Below are positions 8,758-16,477 of a stretch of 35,976 nt of DNA, piece by piece. The notes below the pieces were generated by a model that saw nothing but the letters and a program-made list of their open reading frames with translations, was not told the DNA's origin and made no database searches. Numbering within the stretch: position 1 is the stretch's first letter; the number at the start of each line of letters is the position of its first letter. Both the position numbers and the translations under genes were made by a program. Source of the DNA: FEN-1297 sp964498065 (GTDB taxonomy: Bacteria > Bacteroidota > Ignavibacteria > Ignavibacteriales > Ignavibacteriaceae); contig CAZCFZ010000039.1 of NCBI GenBank assembly GCA_964498065.1, positions 1 through 35,976 of the forward strand. Direction: 5' to 3'.

Positions 8758-9159
8758 ATGAAAAAGAAATTTTCAGCATTAAAATTCATTATTTTAACTT
8801 CATTAATACTCATTTTATGCTTAGGAATAAATATTTTTAATTCTTCAGAAGAATTAAATTTTAAAAGTTCCGAAGCTATGCACACCTATTTAATTAAAAT
8901 ACCTGCTAATGCCGGAATCTGTCCTTATTTATTAGCTACTAAATCTCATGGTATGCTGCAAATCTTGAATAATCCCGAATGTATTTGCCCGTATTCAGAA
9001 TATAATACATTTCTTACTGCTCGATGTAAAAATAAAAATTCGGTTTTAACATTATTCCCATCTTTTTTACAAAAAAGGATACAAATTATAGTAATTGATA
9101 ACTTGAACAAAAAACCGGTTCAAAAATTATCTTCAAATCTGCATATAGCTGGATTTTAA
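8758..9159 (+). CDS. Small exported cysteine-containing protein, unknown
   Basis: A 133-residue protein with a Lys-rich start and one hydrophobic segment at about residues 8-27, acting as a signal peptide or membrane anchor. The sequence around C21 (LILCLG) lacks a small residue before the Cys, so it is not a good lipobox. The exported part has two CPY triplets (GICPYLL and CICPYSE) and one further Cys in ARCKNK, a possible disulfide or metal set. No CXXCH heme motif is present and no family was recognised. It precedes the multiheme cytochrome operon by about 440 bases on the same strand, so it could belong to the same regulon. An AAGGTG ribosome-binding site sits just upstream of the ATG. 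Confidence 0.55.
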   Translation: MKKKFSALKFIILTSLILILCLGINIFNSSEELNFKSSEAMHTYLIKIPANAGICPYLLATKSHGMLQILNNPECICPYSEYNTFLTARCKNKNSVLTLFPSFLQKRIQIIVIDNLNKKPVQKLSSNLHIAGF

Positions 9160-9599
9160 TAGATTTTCTTAAATATTTTTATATCTTTAATTTTAATATA
9201 ATAACTTGCCTTGTATTTTAAATAGTTTATTAACAGGCAAAAAATTTCTCTTAAACACTATTTAGTAATAAACTCCTCTTCTAAAAAACATTTTTAATCT
9301 TAAGATTCGAAATGTGCTAATCCATTGAAAAATGAAGCAATAAAAGTATTAAAAAGCTGCAATTCGCAAGAAAAGGGCTCAAAAATAATGCTTCAAAAGC
9401 AGCCTTAGAATTTATTTCGTTAACTAAAAATGCCTAATTTCTCTAAAACGAGAACGATATATTTGATTTCTCAGCTATGGAAAGATACAATTAATATATT
9501 GATGAATTTCCTTACAATTCTTTGGTTTACTTTTTGATGGAGGGTGAGCGATAAGATTTAATTACTTACTTTTAAGTAAACTAATTGTTCGGGGTTAAG
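9160..9599. other. Leader region of the cytochrome operon
   Basis: A 440-base region without a convincing gene. It contains a 12-base perfect palindrome, aatcttaagatt, at 9296-9307, and a short inverted repeat (ttactt / aagtaa) at about 9567-9580, 20 bases before the cytochrome start. Two short open stretches around 9308-9435 lie in different frames without starts; they could be remnants of a broken gene but cannot be called. The promoter of the cytochrome operon should be here; I could not fix its position. Confidence 0.5.
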
Positions 9600-11195
9600 A
9601 TGAAAATGAAATTACTATTAACAATTTTTACCATAATTCTAAGCTCATCTATTGCTTTAAGCCAAGATTATTATTTAGGTGTAGGTAATGGAAGCGAGCC
9701 ACAAGGGAAATCATGTTCTTCCTGTCATCAGTTAAATAATATTGCCGAACCAATTTTTAATAGTTGGAAATTAACTATGCATGCACAGGCATATGATTCA
9801 TTAAAAAATATTTTGAGCTATTCGTGTTTAAAATGCCACACAACCGGATGGAACGATACTGTGACAAATTACGGCGCCGATGAATATGTAAAAGCTGATA
9901 CTTCTGCTCCACATGGTTATGTAATTACAGATTCGGTCAATTTTTATAAAAAAGCTAATGTACAATGCGAAGATTGTCATGGCCCTTTAGGTACCCAAAG
10001 TGATAGTTTAAGTTTGAGTCACTGGTCCTTTCTGCTAGGTTCTTCATTTAAACTAAATTCTGAAAATAAACCAAGTTATTCCGCACAGCTTTGCGGTAAA
10101 TGTCATTCAGGGCATTTTCCATATTTGGAACAATGGTCAACTTCCATGCATGCCCAATCTGATTCAGGAAATTGTGCAATAACTGCAACAAATAAATCAT
10201 GTACAAGATGTCATATTGCACAAAATTTTGTAGCATATATGAATAATCCATCAACATACAAAGATACAATACTTGTTACGGGAAGTGATGTTCAACCATT
10301 AACATGCGTCGCTTGCCATAATCCTCATAGTGCGGCAAATCCGGGTCAACTAAGAATGGGTATTTCAAGCAGTAGAGTAATTTGCGATGTATGTCATTAC
10401 GCAGAAATGGATTCTGTAAATGTAAATGAAGCGCCACACTCACAGCAAGGATTAGCATTAAGCGGAGATAAGAATTTTGGTTATAGATATCCCGGACATA
10501 CTTACATAAATGGTGCTCACACTTTTGCGGCAGTTGAAAGGTGTATTGATTGCCATGTAAATATGACACCTAATCCGGATGGAGGAAATAATACTGGTCA
10601 TACATTTAATCCACGTGTTCAAGCATGTAAAGTTTGTCATAGCAATTATTATTCAGTTGTAGATACTTCTAATCCGGCAAAAATGTTTGATTACGATGGC
10701 GTACAGACTAAGACTGATAATTTAATGAATATTCTGCAGGCTAAATTAAATGCTGCAACTTCGGCTGATTCTGCAACAATGTTATTTAAGGAAGCAAATT
10801 ATAACTTAGAGGCAGTACAGGCCGATGGAAGTCATGGGATCCATAATCCTAATTTAATTGATTCATTATTAAGCAATGCAATTGCAAGCTTCACAAATGT
10901 AACAGGAATTCAGCAGGAAAAGACAGCGCCTCAGACATATGAATTAAGTCAAAACTATCCTAATCCTTTTAACCCCGTTACAACAATAAAATTCTCGATT
11001 GCAAAAGCCGGCAATGTTAAAATTATAATTTATGATGCCGTCGGTCGAGAAGTAAAAACTTTAGTTAATTCATATTATGCACAAGGAAGTTATAATATTC
11101 AGTGGAATGCTGATTCATTTGCTTCCGGGGTATACTTCTATAGATTAGAAGCCGGCAATTTTAATATGGTTAAGAAAATGATTCTTCTTAAATAA
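9600..11195 (+). CDS. Nine-heme cytochrome c with T9SS sorting domain
   Basis: A 531-residue secreted cytochrome. A signal peptide covers residues 1-22 (cut near ALSQ). Nine CXXCH motifs follow: CSSCH, CLKCH, CEDCH, CGKCH, CTRCH, CVACH, CDVCH, CIDCH and CKVCH. The first four, with W..TMHAQAY between motifs 1 and 2, match the tetraheme layout of the next gene product. Residues about 445-531 are a T9SS type A sorting domain (NYPNPFNPVTTI ... VKKMILLK). Heme would be attached in the periplasm and the folded protein then moved to the surface, so it is a candidate terminal electron donor or acceptor outside the cell. I chose the ATG at 9600 because the alternative TTG at 9585 only adds five residues before a normal signal peptide. 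It is first in a five-gene operon with three other cytochromes and a barrel. Its partner substrate is unknown. Confidence 0.88.
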   Translation: MKMKLLLTIFTIILSSSIALSQDYYLGVGNGSEPQGKSCSSCHQLNNIAEPIFNSWKLTMHAQAYDSLKNILSYSCLKCHTTGWNDTVTNYGADEYVKADTSAPHGYVITDSVNFYKKANVQCEDCHGPLGTQSDSLSLSHWSFLLGSSFKLNSENKPSYSAQLCGKCHSGHFPYLEQWSTSMHAQSDSGNCAITATNKSCTRCHIAQNFVAYMNNPSTYKDTILVTGSDVQPLTCVACHNPHSAANPGQLRMGISSSRVICDVCHYAEMDSVNVNEAPHSQQGLALSGDKNFGYRYPGHTYINGAHTFAAVERCIDCHVNMTPNPDGGNNTGHTFNPRVQACKVCHSNYYSVVDTSNPAKMFDYDGVQTKTDNLMNILQAKLNAATSADSATMLFKEANYNLEAVQADGSHGIHNPNLIDSLLSNAIASFTNVTGIQQEKTAPQTYELSQNYPNPFNPVTTIKFSIAKAGNVKIIIYDAVGREVKTLVNSYYAQGSYNIQWNADSFASGVYFYRLEAGNFNMVKKMILLK

Positions 11196-11267
11196 TTAAT
11201 TCGGATGAGAGTTTACATTGATAACTTTAATAATGTAAACTCTCTACTTAAACCCACACGAATTAAT
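11195..11267 (+). repeat. Long intercistronic hairpin in the cytochrome operon
   Basis: Perfect 13-base arms gagagtttacatt (11207-11219) and aatgtaaactctc (11232-11244) surround a 12-base loop, and a second set, attaattcg (11195-11203) and cgaattaat (11259-11267), brackets the first. No T-run follows, so it is not a classic terminator. It lies between the stop of the nine-heme cytochrome gene and the strong ribosome-binding site of the next gene. It may attenuate transcription, stabilise the upstream mRNA or mark a processing site. Confidence 0.7.
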
Positions 11268-11293
11268 AAAATGAAGTAAATACTTAAATAAAC

Positions 11294-11299
11294 AGGAGG
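11294..11299 (+). promoter_or_regulatory. Strong Shine-Dalgarno site AGGAGG
   Basis: A full AGGAGG sits four bases before the ATG at 11304. Most genes in this window lack such a match, so translation of the tetraheme cytochrome may be set higher than that of its neighbours. Confidence 0.75.
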
Positions 11300-11303
11300 T
11301 ATA

Positions 11304-11867
11304 ATGTTTAAGAAAATTATAATAATGTCGGTTTTTTTAACAGCTCCGTTGCTGTTAGCTGCAAATGCCGATACAACAATTACTCCGCAGCATGCCTATG
11401 TAGGGACAAAAATGTGCGGAATGTGTCATAGATCTGAAAAGCAAGGGAATCAATTAGGCATCTGGCAGAAAAGCAAGCATGCTCAAGCTTATAAAACTCT
11501 TGAATCAGATGAAGCTAATAAAATAGCTAAGGAAAAAGGCTTTACTACTCCTGCAGTAAAAACACCTGAATGTTTGAAATGCCATGTAACCGGTTATGAC
11601 GTCAAAGCTTCTTTCTTAGAGAAGAACTTCAAAATCGAAGATGGTGTTCAATGTGAAACATGCCATGGACCTGGTGCAGATTATAAGAGCCTTAGTGTAA
11701 TGAAAAATAAAAAAGAAGCAATTGCAAAAGGTTTAGTTATTCCTGATATAAAAACTTTTTGCGTTAAATGTCATAACTCTGAAAGTCCGACATGGAAAAA
11801 GGGAGAAACATTTGATGCCGACGCAATGTGGGCAAAGATTAAACATCCTATTCCGGCGGCAAAATAA
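11304..11867 (+). CDS. Tetraheme cytochrome c554-like protein
   Basis: A 187-residue periplasmic cytochrome with a signal peptide (about residues 1-22) and four CXXCH motifs at C38 (CGMCH), C90 (CLKCH), C117 (CETCH) and C153 (CVKCH). The layout W..SKHAQAY after motif 1, then ECLKCHVTGYD, then VQCETCHGPGA, is typical of the cytochrome c554/c-prime family (Cytochrome_C554 type). Such proteins carry electrons in the periplasm. There is no lipobox, anchor or T9SS domain, so it is probably soluble. It is clearly related to the first four-heme section of the preceding nine-heme protein. In this operon it would be a periplasmic shuttle feeding the outer-membrane conduit, though an enzymatic role in nitrogen-oxide metabolism, as in ammonia oxidisers, cannot be ruled out. 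Confidence 0.88.
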   Translation: MFKKIIIMSVFLTAPLLLAANADTTITPQHAYVGTKMCGMCHRSEKQGNQLGIWQKSKHAQAYKTLESDEANKIAKEKGFTTPAVKTPECLKCHVTGYDVKASFLEKNFKIEDGVQCETCHGPGADYKSLSVMKNKKEAIAKGLVIPDIKTFCVKCHNSESPTWKKGETFDADAMWAKIKHPIPAAK

Positions 11868-11911
11868 TATTTATTGAATGCCAAGTTATTTCTTATAATA
11901 GAAGTATTAAA

Positions 11912-13189
11912 ATGAAAAAAATAATAATCTTAGTTTGCAGTTTGCTTTTTATTTCTGTTTCTATCTTTCCGCAGGAAGTAAATGTTAACGGTAACTTTTC
12001 TTCTTCGGTTTATTCATTTCAAAGATTTGATACCATTAATGTTTCTCAAAATTACCTAAGTTCATTTCAAATGTTGAATTTAAATATCAACAGAGGAAAT
12101 TTTTCACTTAGGTCCAATATGAATTTTGAGGCCGATATGGCGAGCAAACTGGACGGAAATCCGAGACTAAGATTTTATAATTTATACTTCGAAGCAAGAA
12201 AATTATTTAATCTTGCAACACTTAAACTCGGCAGGCAGCCTTTATTTAATAGTGTGGCCGGCGGTCTTTTCGACGGCCTCACTTTAAATTTAAAGAAAGA
12301 TAATTACTATTTATCGGCTTATTACGGCGGCAGCGTACCTGCTTATCAGAAGCTGCAACTAATCAGTAATTGGAATGATAATGATGTACTTGGCGGTAAA
12401 TTTACTACAGATGTTATAAAAAATACTCAGGTATCGTTAAGCTATATTAATAAAAATTTTAAACCGGATCCATACTGGGCTACCAGGTTGGATTCTGCAT
12501 TAAATCCCATTCAAGTCTTAATTGCAAACAATTCAAATCAATTTCAATTTGCTTCTGCAGAAGTTTATTATGATTTGGAAAATTCGTTTTCCATAAATTC
12601 AAGATATGATTACGATTTAAATTATGACAAAACTTCCAAATTTGAACTCGATGGTTCTGTAGCTGCAACAAAAAACCTTACACTCAATCTTTATTATAAT
12701 TATAGAGCTCCTTTAATAAACTACAACTCAATATTCTCGGTTTTTGATTACGGGAACACACAGGAAATGGAAATAGGAGCAGATTATAAAATCAATAAGA
12801 TTTTTACGGTTTCCGGCAAGTATGGAGATGTCATTTATCAGGATGCTAATTCACAACGGGTTACAGTCGGGTTAATATCAAATTACGGAAGTTTTAATTA
12901 TCGAAGAACTTTCGGATATGCCGGTGAATTAGATGCACTTTCTCTTTACACATCCCGAAGTTTCTTGAAGGGTTTGTTAACTCCCTCGATTGGAATTTCT
13001 TACACAAAATATAAATTATCCGAGTCATCGGATGCTAATAATTTAACAACTATTTTAGCCGGCGTTAATGTTAGACCTCTGGGATTATTGTCTTTCGATC
13101 TTCAAGGCCAATATATGAATAACGCTATTTACAGAAATTATTTTACGTTATACTTAAGACTCAATTACTGGTTTAATACTAATTTTTAA
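11912..13189 (+). CDS. Outer-membrane beta-barrel, putative porin of the cytochrome complex
   Basis: A 425-residue protein with a signal peptide (about residues 1-21, cut near FPQ) and no CXXCH motifs. The rest is a succession of amphipathic strands with Asn/Asp-rich turns and aromatic girdle residues, for example LATLKLGRQPLFNS and LSAYYGGS, ending in a strand with a C-terminal aromatic (LRLNYWFNTNF), which is the usual end of an outer-membrane barrel. Estimated strand number is 16-20. It lies between cytochrome genes in the same operon. In known porin-cytochrome systems (MtrB, OmbB type) a barrel holds a multiheme protein so that electrons cross the outer membrane; sequence identity to those is not evident to me. 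A plain porin or a sugar/organic-acid channel remains possible. Confidence 0.68.
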   Translation: MKKIIILVCSLLFISVSIFPQEVNVNGNFSSSVYSFQRFDTINVSQNYLSSFQMLNLNINRGNFSLRSNMNFEADMASKLDGNPRLRFYNLYFEARKLFNLATLKLGRQPLFNSVAGGLFDGLTLNLKKDNYYLSAYYGGSVPAYQKLQLISNWNDNDVLGGKFTTDVIKNTQVSLSYINKNFKPDPYWATRLDSALNPIQVLIANNSNQFQFASAEVYYDLENSFSINSRYDYDLNYDKTSKFELDGSVAATKNLTLNLYYNYRAPLINYNSIFSVFDYGNTQEMEIGADYKINKIFTVSGKYGDVIYQDANSQRVTVGLISNYGSFNYRRTFGYAGELDALSLYTSRSFLKGLLTPSIGISYTKYKLSESSDANNLTTILAGVNVRPLGLLSFDLQGQYMNNAIYRNYFTLYLRLNYWFNTNF

Positions 13190-13199
13190 CTGATGTAAT

Positions 13200-14417
13200 A
13201 TGAAATTAAAACATGTATACTTCTCTCTGTTTGCAATAATCATCGGTATTATTCTTTTTACTGCATTTTCAACAAAAAATTCTCTTAATGAAAATTCAGG
13301 TAACAAGGGACTTATCAAATTTTCTCATAAGACACATAAAGATGTAGGTGATTGTACAACGTGTCATACTGCTGTTCAGAAAAGCAAATCTTTAGAAGCT
13401 ATATCGTTACCAAGTCATGATGATTGCTCTACCTGCCATGATGTAACCGATGAAAAAAATTGCACTACATGTCATTATAAAGATGTATTTGAACCTTTAG
13501 AAAATAAAAAATCGGAATTATATTTTAACCACAGCTTTCATTTAAATAAAGAAAAACTGCAATGCGAAACATGTCATAAAGGAGTATATGATGTTGATTA
13601 TGCGGAAAATGCTCCAAACGGGTTTCCTAATATGGAGACATGTTATTCATGCCATAACAATACCGGTAAGGCTCCAAATACATGTACAACTTGTCATATT
13701 TCAACTGCAAATTTATTACCGCAATCTCATAAGAGTGAATCTTTTATTTCCACACATAAATTTGCAGCCAGAGAATTAAATTCAAATTGTGCAATGTGCC
13801 ATAATGATGCTTCATGTGAAGATTGCCATGCAGCAACAACAATGATTAAACCAGGCTACACTCCTAATGACAAAAATCCCGCGCAAGGTTTTGCACCTTA
13901 TTCGCCTTCTTCTTCAAATAACGGTGTGAAACAACAAAAGCTGACAAGAGTTCATTCCTTGGATTATAGATTTACTCACGGAATCGATGCTATGGGTAAA
14001 ACTGCAGAATGTGAATCATGTCATCAGCTTAATACTTTTTGCACTACATGTCATCAATCAAAAACCGGTGAGAACGCACTTGGAGGTATTGCTCCATTTT
14101 CACATTTGAAACCTGATTTTATGATAATAGGTGTCGGATCGGGCGGCGGAGAACATGCAGTACTTGCCAGGAGAGATATTGAAAGCTGCGCTGCATGCCA
14201 TGATGTTCAGGGCGGCGATCCGGTATGCATTAAATGCCACACGGATCCGGATGGTATTCAAGGTACCAATCCGCGAACTCATCCCCCAAATTATATGAGG
14301 GATGTACATGGAGATTGGCATAACAGCGACGGATCAATTTGTTTCAATTGTCATACAAATACTCATCAAGCAGGAGTTGGTTTCTGCGGCTACTGTCATG
14401 GTTCTAATGGACATTGA
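13200..14417 (+). CDS. Fourteen-heme cytochrome c
   Basis: A 405-residue multiheme cytochrome starting with a hydrophobic segment at about residues 6-24 that serves as signal peptide or inner-membrane anchor. Fourteen CXXCH motifs begin at Cys 52, 76, 88, 122, 148, 162, 197, 206, 271, 281, 330, 343, 381 and 396, about one heme per 25 residues. The first unit (IKFSHKTHKDVGDCTTCH) looks like the class III / c7 repeat type, with extra His residues that can be distal ligands. The dense packing suggests a long molecular wire. It starts 10 bases after the barrel gene and ends 6 bases before the next gene, so these three are tightly co-transcribed. It is probably the cytochrome that enters or contacts the barrel from the periplasm; no T9SS domain or lipobox is seen. 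Confidence 0.9.
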   Translation: MKLKHVYFSLFAIIIGIILFTAFSTKNSLNENSGNKGLIKFSHKTHKDVGDCTTCHTAVQKSKSLEAISLPSHDDCSTCHDVTDEKNCTTCHYKDVFEPLENKKSELYFNHSFHLNKEKLQCETCHKGVYDVDYAENAPNGFPNMETCYSCHNNTGKAPNTCTTCHISTANLLPQSHKSESFISTHKFAARELNSNCAMCHNDASCEDCHAATTMIKPGYTPNDKNPAQGFAPYSPSSSNNGVKQQKLTRVHSLDYRFTHGIDAMGKTAECESCHQLNTFCTTCHQSKTGENALGGIAPFSHLKPDFMIIGVGSGGGEHAVLARRDIESCAACHDVQGGDPVCIKCHTDPDGIQGTNPRTHPPNYMRDVHGDWHNSDGSICFNCHTNTHQAGVGFCGYCHGSNGH

Positions 14418-14423
14418 TAAATT

Positions 14424-15305
14424 ATGGAATCGAAAATGAAATATTACTTAATCAACTTTATATTAACTCTGACATTAGGTTTATTTTTTGTAAGCTGCAG
14501 CAAATTGCAGAATAATATTCCGGTAACTCCAAAACTGTCTGTTCATGCTGTTGGTTTTGCGAATCCAAATTCTTCAAACTTTCACGGGAATTATATAAAA
14601 GATAACAATTGGAATTTAAAATACTGCCAAAATTGTCATGCGGAAGATTTTACAGGAGGTACTACCGGAGAGAGTTGTTATTCCTGCCACAAAGAACCTG
14701 GCGGACCTGTAGCATGTAATACTTGTCATGGTGATTTAAAAGATCCGACTAGAATTGCCCCGCCTAGAACTATAAACGGTGATACTGCAACAACGGTAAT
14801 GGGAGTTGGTGCACATACAAATCATCTTTATACAAATTCTCTAACTAATAATGTTAGCTGTGATAATTGCCATAACGTTCCCTCTTCTGTTTATTCTCCC
14901 GGGCATTTGGTTACCCAACAACCCGCTCCTGTTGAATTAAAAGGATTAGCCACTGCAAACCAAGCTTCTAATGCTTCTTTCAACCCAGATAACGGTACTT
15001 GTTCAAATACATACTGTCACGGCAATTTTGCTTTCTATAAAGATTCCGCCGCATCGGAAGACCAATGGGCTTTTACCGGTGACAAAATAGTAGGAAATAA
15101 TGTTACTGTTAAATGGAATAAAGTTGACGGGACACAAGCTGCTTGCGGCACATGCCACGATTTACCTCCCAAGGGGCATATCGGTTATCAGCAAATGTCG
15201 GTAAATGAGTGCGTGGTTTGCCATCAAGGTGTGGTTGATGCAAACGGAAATATAATTGATAAAGACAAACACATTAATGGTAAGGTAAACGTAAGAGGAA
15301 ATTAG
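14424..15305 (+). CDS. Seven-heme lipoprotein with a CX4CH motif
   Basis: A 293-residue exported protein. The leader (residues 6-24) ends in FFVSC, so C25 is probably lipidated; the -3 Phe is less usual, but relaxed lipoboxes are common in Bacteroidota. Six CXXCH motifs occur at C68, C85, C98, C146, C241 and C263, and one CX4CH at residues 193-199 (CSNTYCH). The section from CSNTYCHG to CGTCHDLPPKGH matches the CxxxxCH ... CXXCH domain known from Geobacter outer-membrane cytochromes. A second possible start is Met5. It is last in the operon, followed by a clear terminator. It likely sits in the outer membrane, facing either side, as the lipid-anchored member of the electron conduit. Whether the CX4CH site binds heme depends on the local maturation machinery, which is not in this window. 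Confidence 0.87.
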   Translation: MESKMKYYLINFILTLTLGLFFVSCSKLQNNIPVTPKLSVHAVGFANPNSSNFHGNYIKDNNWNLKYCQNCHAEDFTGGTTGESCYSCHKEPGGPVACNTCHGDLKDPTRIAPPRTINGDTATTVMGVGAHTNHLYTNSLTNNVSCDNCHNVPSSVYSPGHLVTQQPAPVELKGLATANQASNASFNPDNGTCSNTYCHGNFAFYKDSAASEDQWAFTGDKIVGNNVTVKWNKVDGTQAACGTCHDLPPKGHIGYQQMSVNECVVCHQGVVDANGNIIDKDKHINGKVNVRGN

Positions 15306-15332
15306 AAATTAAAAATAAATTTTAATCAATTA

Positions 15333-15354
15333 AAAGCCGCAGACAAGCGGCTTT
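15333..15354 (+). terminator. Rho-independent terminator of the cytochrome operon
   Basis: A perfect 8-base stem, aaagccgc (15333-15340) with gcggcttt (15347-15354), closed by the six-base loop agacaa and followed by more T residues. It starts 28 bases after the last stop codon of the operon and is the clearest terminator in the window. Confidence 0.88.
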
Positions 15355-15398
15355 TTTTATTTTATATCAATAATAAAATTAATCAATGCAAATAATAA

Positions 15399-15446
15399 AG
15401 GCTGTTCAATTAAGCGAACTAAATTCTCACTTAAGTGCTACAGCCT
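15399..15446. repeat. Interrupted inverted repeat between operons
   Basis: Arms aggctgt (15399-15405) and acagcct (15440-15446) pair exactly, and an inner pair caattaag / cttaagtg matches at 7 of 8 positions, giving a bulged hairpin. It lies about 45 bases past the cytochrome operon terminator and about 50 bases past the end of the DUF2892 gene on the other strand, so it could be a second, bidirectional terminator or a fossil repeat. Confidence 0.45.
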
Positions 15447-15494
15447 ATTATGAATAGATCTCAATTGAATAATAATGTTAATCAACAAAATGAT

Positions 15495-15689
15495 TTATGC
15501 TTCAGAACTTTTCTTTGAAGTTGATAATTTTAATACCGCATATAACGGGCAAAAGTTCACCAATCCTGTGAACAGGGGAATTATTCCGACTAATCCCCAC
15601 CAGGAATGAAATATTATTCCTAATAATATTACAACGATTCCCAAAATAACACGGAAAACTTTATCGGCGCTTCCAACATTTTTTTTCAT
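15495..15689 (-). CDS. DUF2892-family small membrane protein
   Basis: A 64-residue protein beginning MKKNVGSADKVFRVILG, the usual start of DUF2892 (YgaP-like inner membrane) proteins. It has two membrane segments, about residues 12-30 and 33-52, with FTGLVNFCPLYAVL at the second end, where the family often keeps a Cys-Pro. Function in the family is poorly known; in fused forms it accompanies rhodanese domains and sulfur handling. A good ribosome-binding site (AGGAG on the minus strand) precedes the ATG. It is monocistronic here, about 105 bases downstream of a CRP/FNR regulator gene on the same strand. Confidence 0.85.
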   Translation of the reverse strand: MKKNVGSADKVFRVILGIVVILLGIIFHSWWGLVGIIPLFTGLVNFCPLYAVLKLSTSKKSSEA

Positions 15690-15795
15690 TTTTTACTCCT
15701 TTTATTTTTAAGTTTCAATATTTACAAAAGCTACTTTTAATATGATACTTAAATAAAGAAAACGTTTCGAGACTTTCAGTGATAATGTTACATAA

Positions 15796-16476
15796 CTATA
15801 TTAATTTAGTTAATTTGTTAAGTCCGGCAACATCCTTGATCTTAATAATACCCCTTGCAAGGATTATTATACCGTCATTTTCCAGGTCTTTAAGTATTCT
15901 GCTTACAACTTCACGCGATGTGCCGAGTTCGTCGGCTATTTGGTGATGTGTGACTTTTAAAGAATCACTTCCTTGTGTAAGATTTGAAATTAAATATTCT
16001 GCTATTCTTGAGTCCATCCTTTTAAAAGCAACTTCTTCTACAACCGAAATAACAAGCGCTAATCTTTTTGATAAAAGTTTAAATATATAATTCCTCCACG
16101 GCTCGTACTTCCCCATCCAGTCTGTAAATACCGGGGAAGGAATAATTAGGGCTTCAACATTTTCATCAGCAACAGAAATGGCTGGAAATTTTTTATTGCT
16201 CAAAATACAGGACGCTGTTAAAATGCACCCCTCACCTTTTTCCAGATGATACAGTGTTATTTCTTTCCCGTTTTCACTTACCTTATATACTCTGACTCTC
16301 CCGGAAAGAACTATAGCCATGTAACTGCAGCTATCACCTTCAAGGGTTATGAACTCCCCTTTGGAAATTGATTTTTTAATCGCATATTTTCTTAACTCAA
16401 TATTTATATCGGAGCCGGCATCATCTAAAAATTTTAAATCTTCTGCATTCAATCTAAATGCATTATTATTTCCCAA
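15796..16476 (-). CDS. CRP/FNR-family transcriptional regulator
   Basis: A 226-residue regulator. A cyclic-nucleotide-binding-like beta-roll covers about residues 20-135 and a CRP-type winged helix about 150-220 with THHQIADELGTSREVVSRILKDLE. The recognition helix has the ExxSR pattern (E-V-V-S-R) typical of FNR-type proteins that read TTGAT half sites. There is no N-terminal four-cysteine cluster, so it is not an FNR-type oxygen sensor; the cysteines in SCSYMA and GCILTASC are in the beta-roll. The effector is unknown. Bacteroidota proteins of this type often answer to nitrosative or oxygen stress. It begins 1 base after the upstream 115-residue gene, in a three-gene unit. It lies next to, but in the opposite orientation from, the cytochrome operon, so control of that operon is a reasonable but unproven idea. 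Confidence 0.9.
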   Translation of the reverse strand: MGNNNAFRLNAEDLKFLDDAGSDINIELRKYAIKKSISKGEFITLEGDSCSYMAIVLSGRVRVYKVSENGKEITLYHLEKGEGCILTASCILSNKKFPAISVADENVEALIIPSPVFTDWMGKYEPWRNYIFKLLSKRLALVISVVEEVAFKRMDSRIAEYLISNLTQGSDSLKVTHHQIADELGTSREVVSRILKDLENDGIIILARGIIKIKDVAGLNKLTKLI

Positions 16477-16477
16477 C

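Noticed and set aside
8758..9159. Lipoprotein or heme protein
   Set aside because: C21 is preceded by Leu, which does not fit a lipobox, and no CXXCH motif occurs.
9308..9435. Frameshifted remnant gene before the cytochrome operon
   Set aside because: Short Lys/Ala-rich open stretches in different frames, without a start or recognisable family; too weak to call a pseudogene.
9585..9599. Earlier TTG start for the nine-heme cytochrome
   Set aside because: It adds only five residues before a complete Lys-led signal peptide that starts with ATG at 9600.
10276..10640. Antisense open frames over the nine-heme cytochrome
   Set aside because: They arise from the periodic codons of the CXXCH-rich gene on the other strand and have no start context or family.
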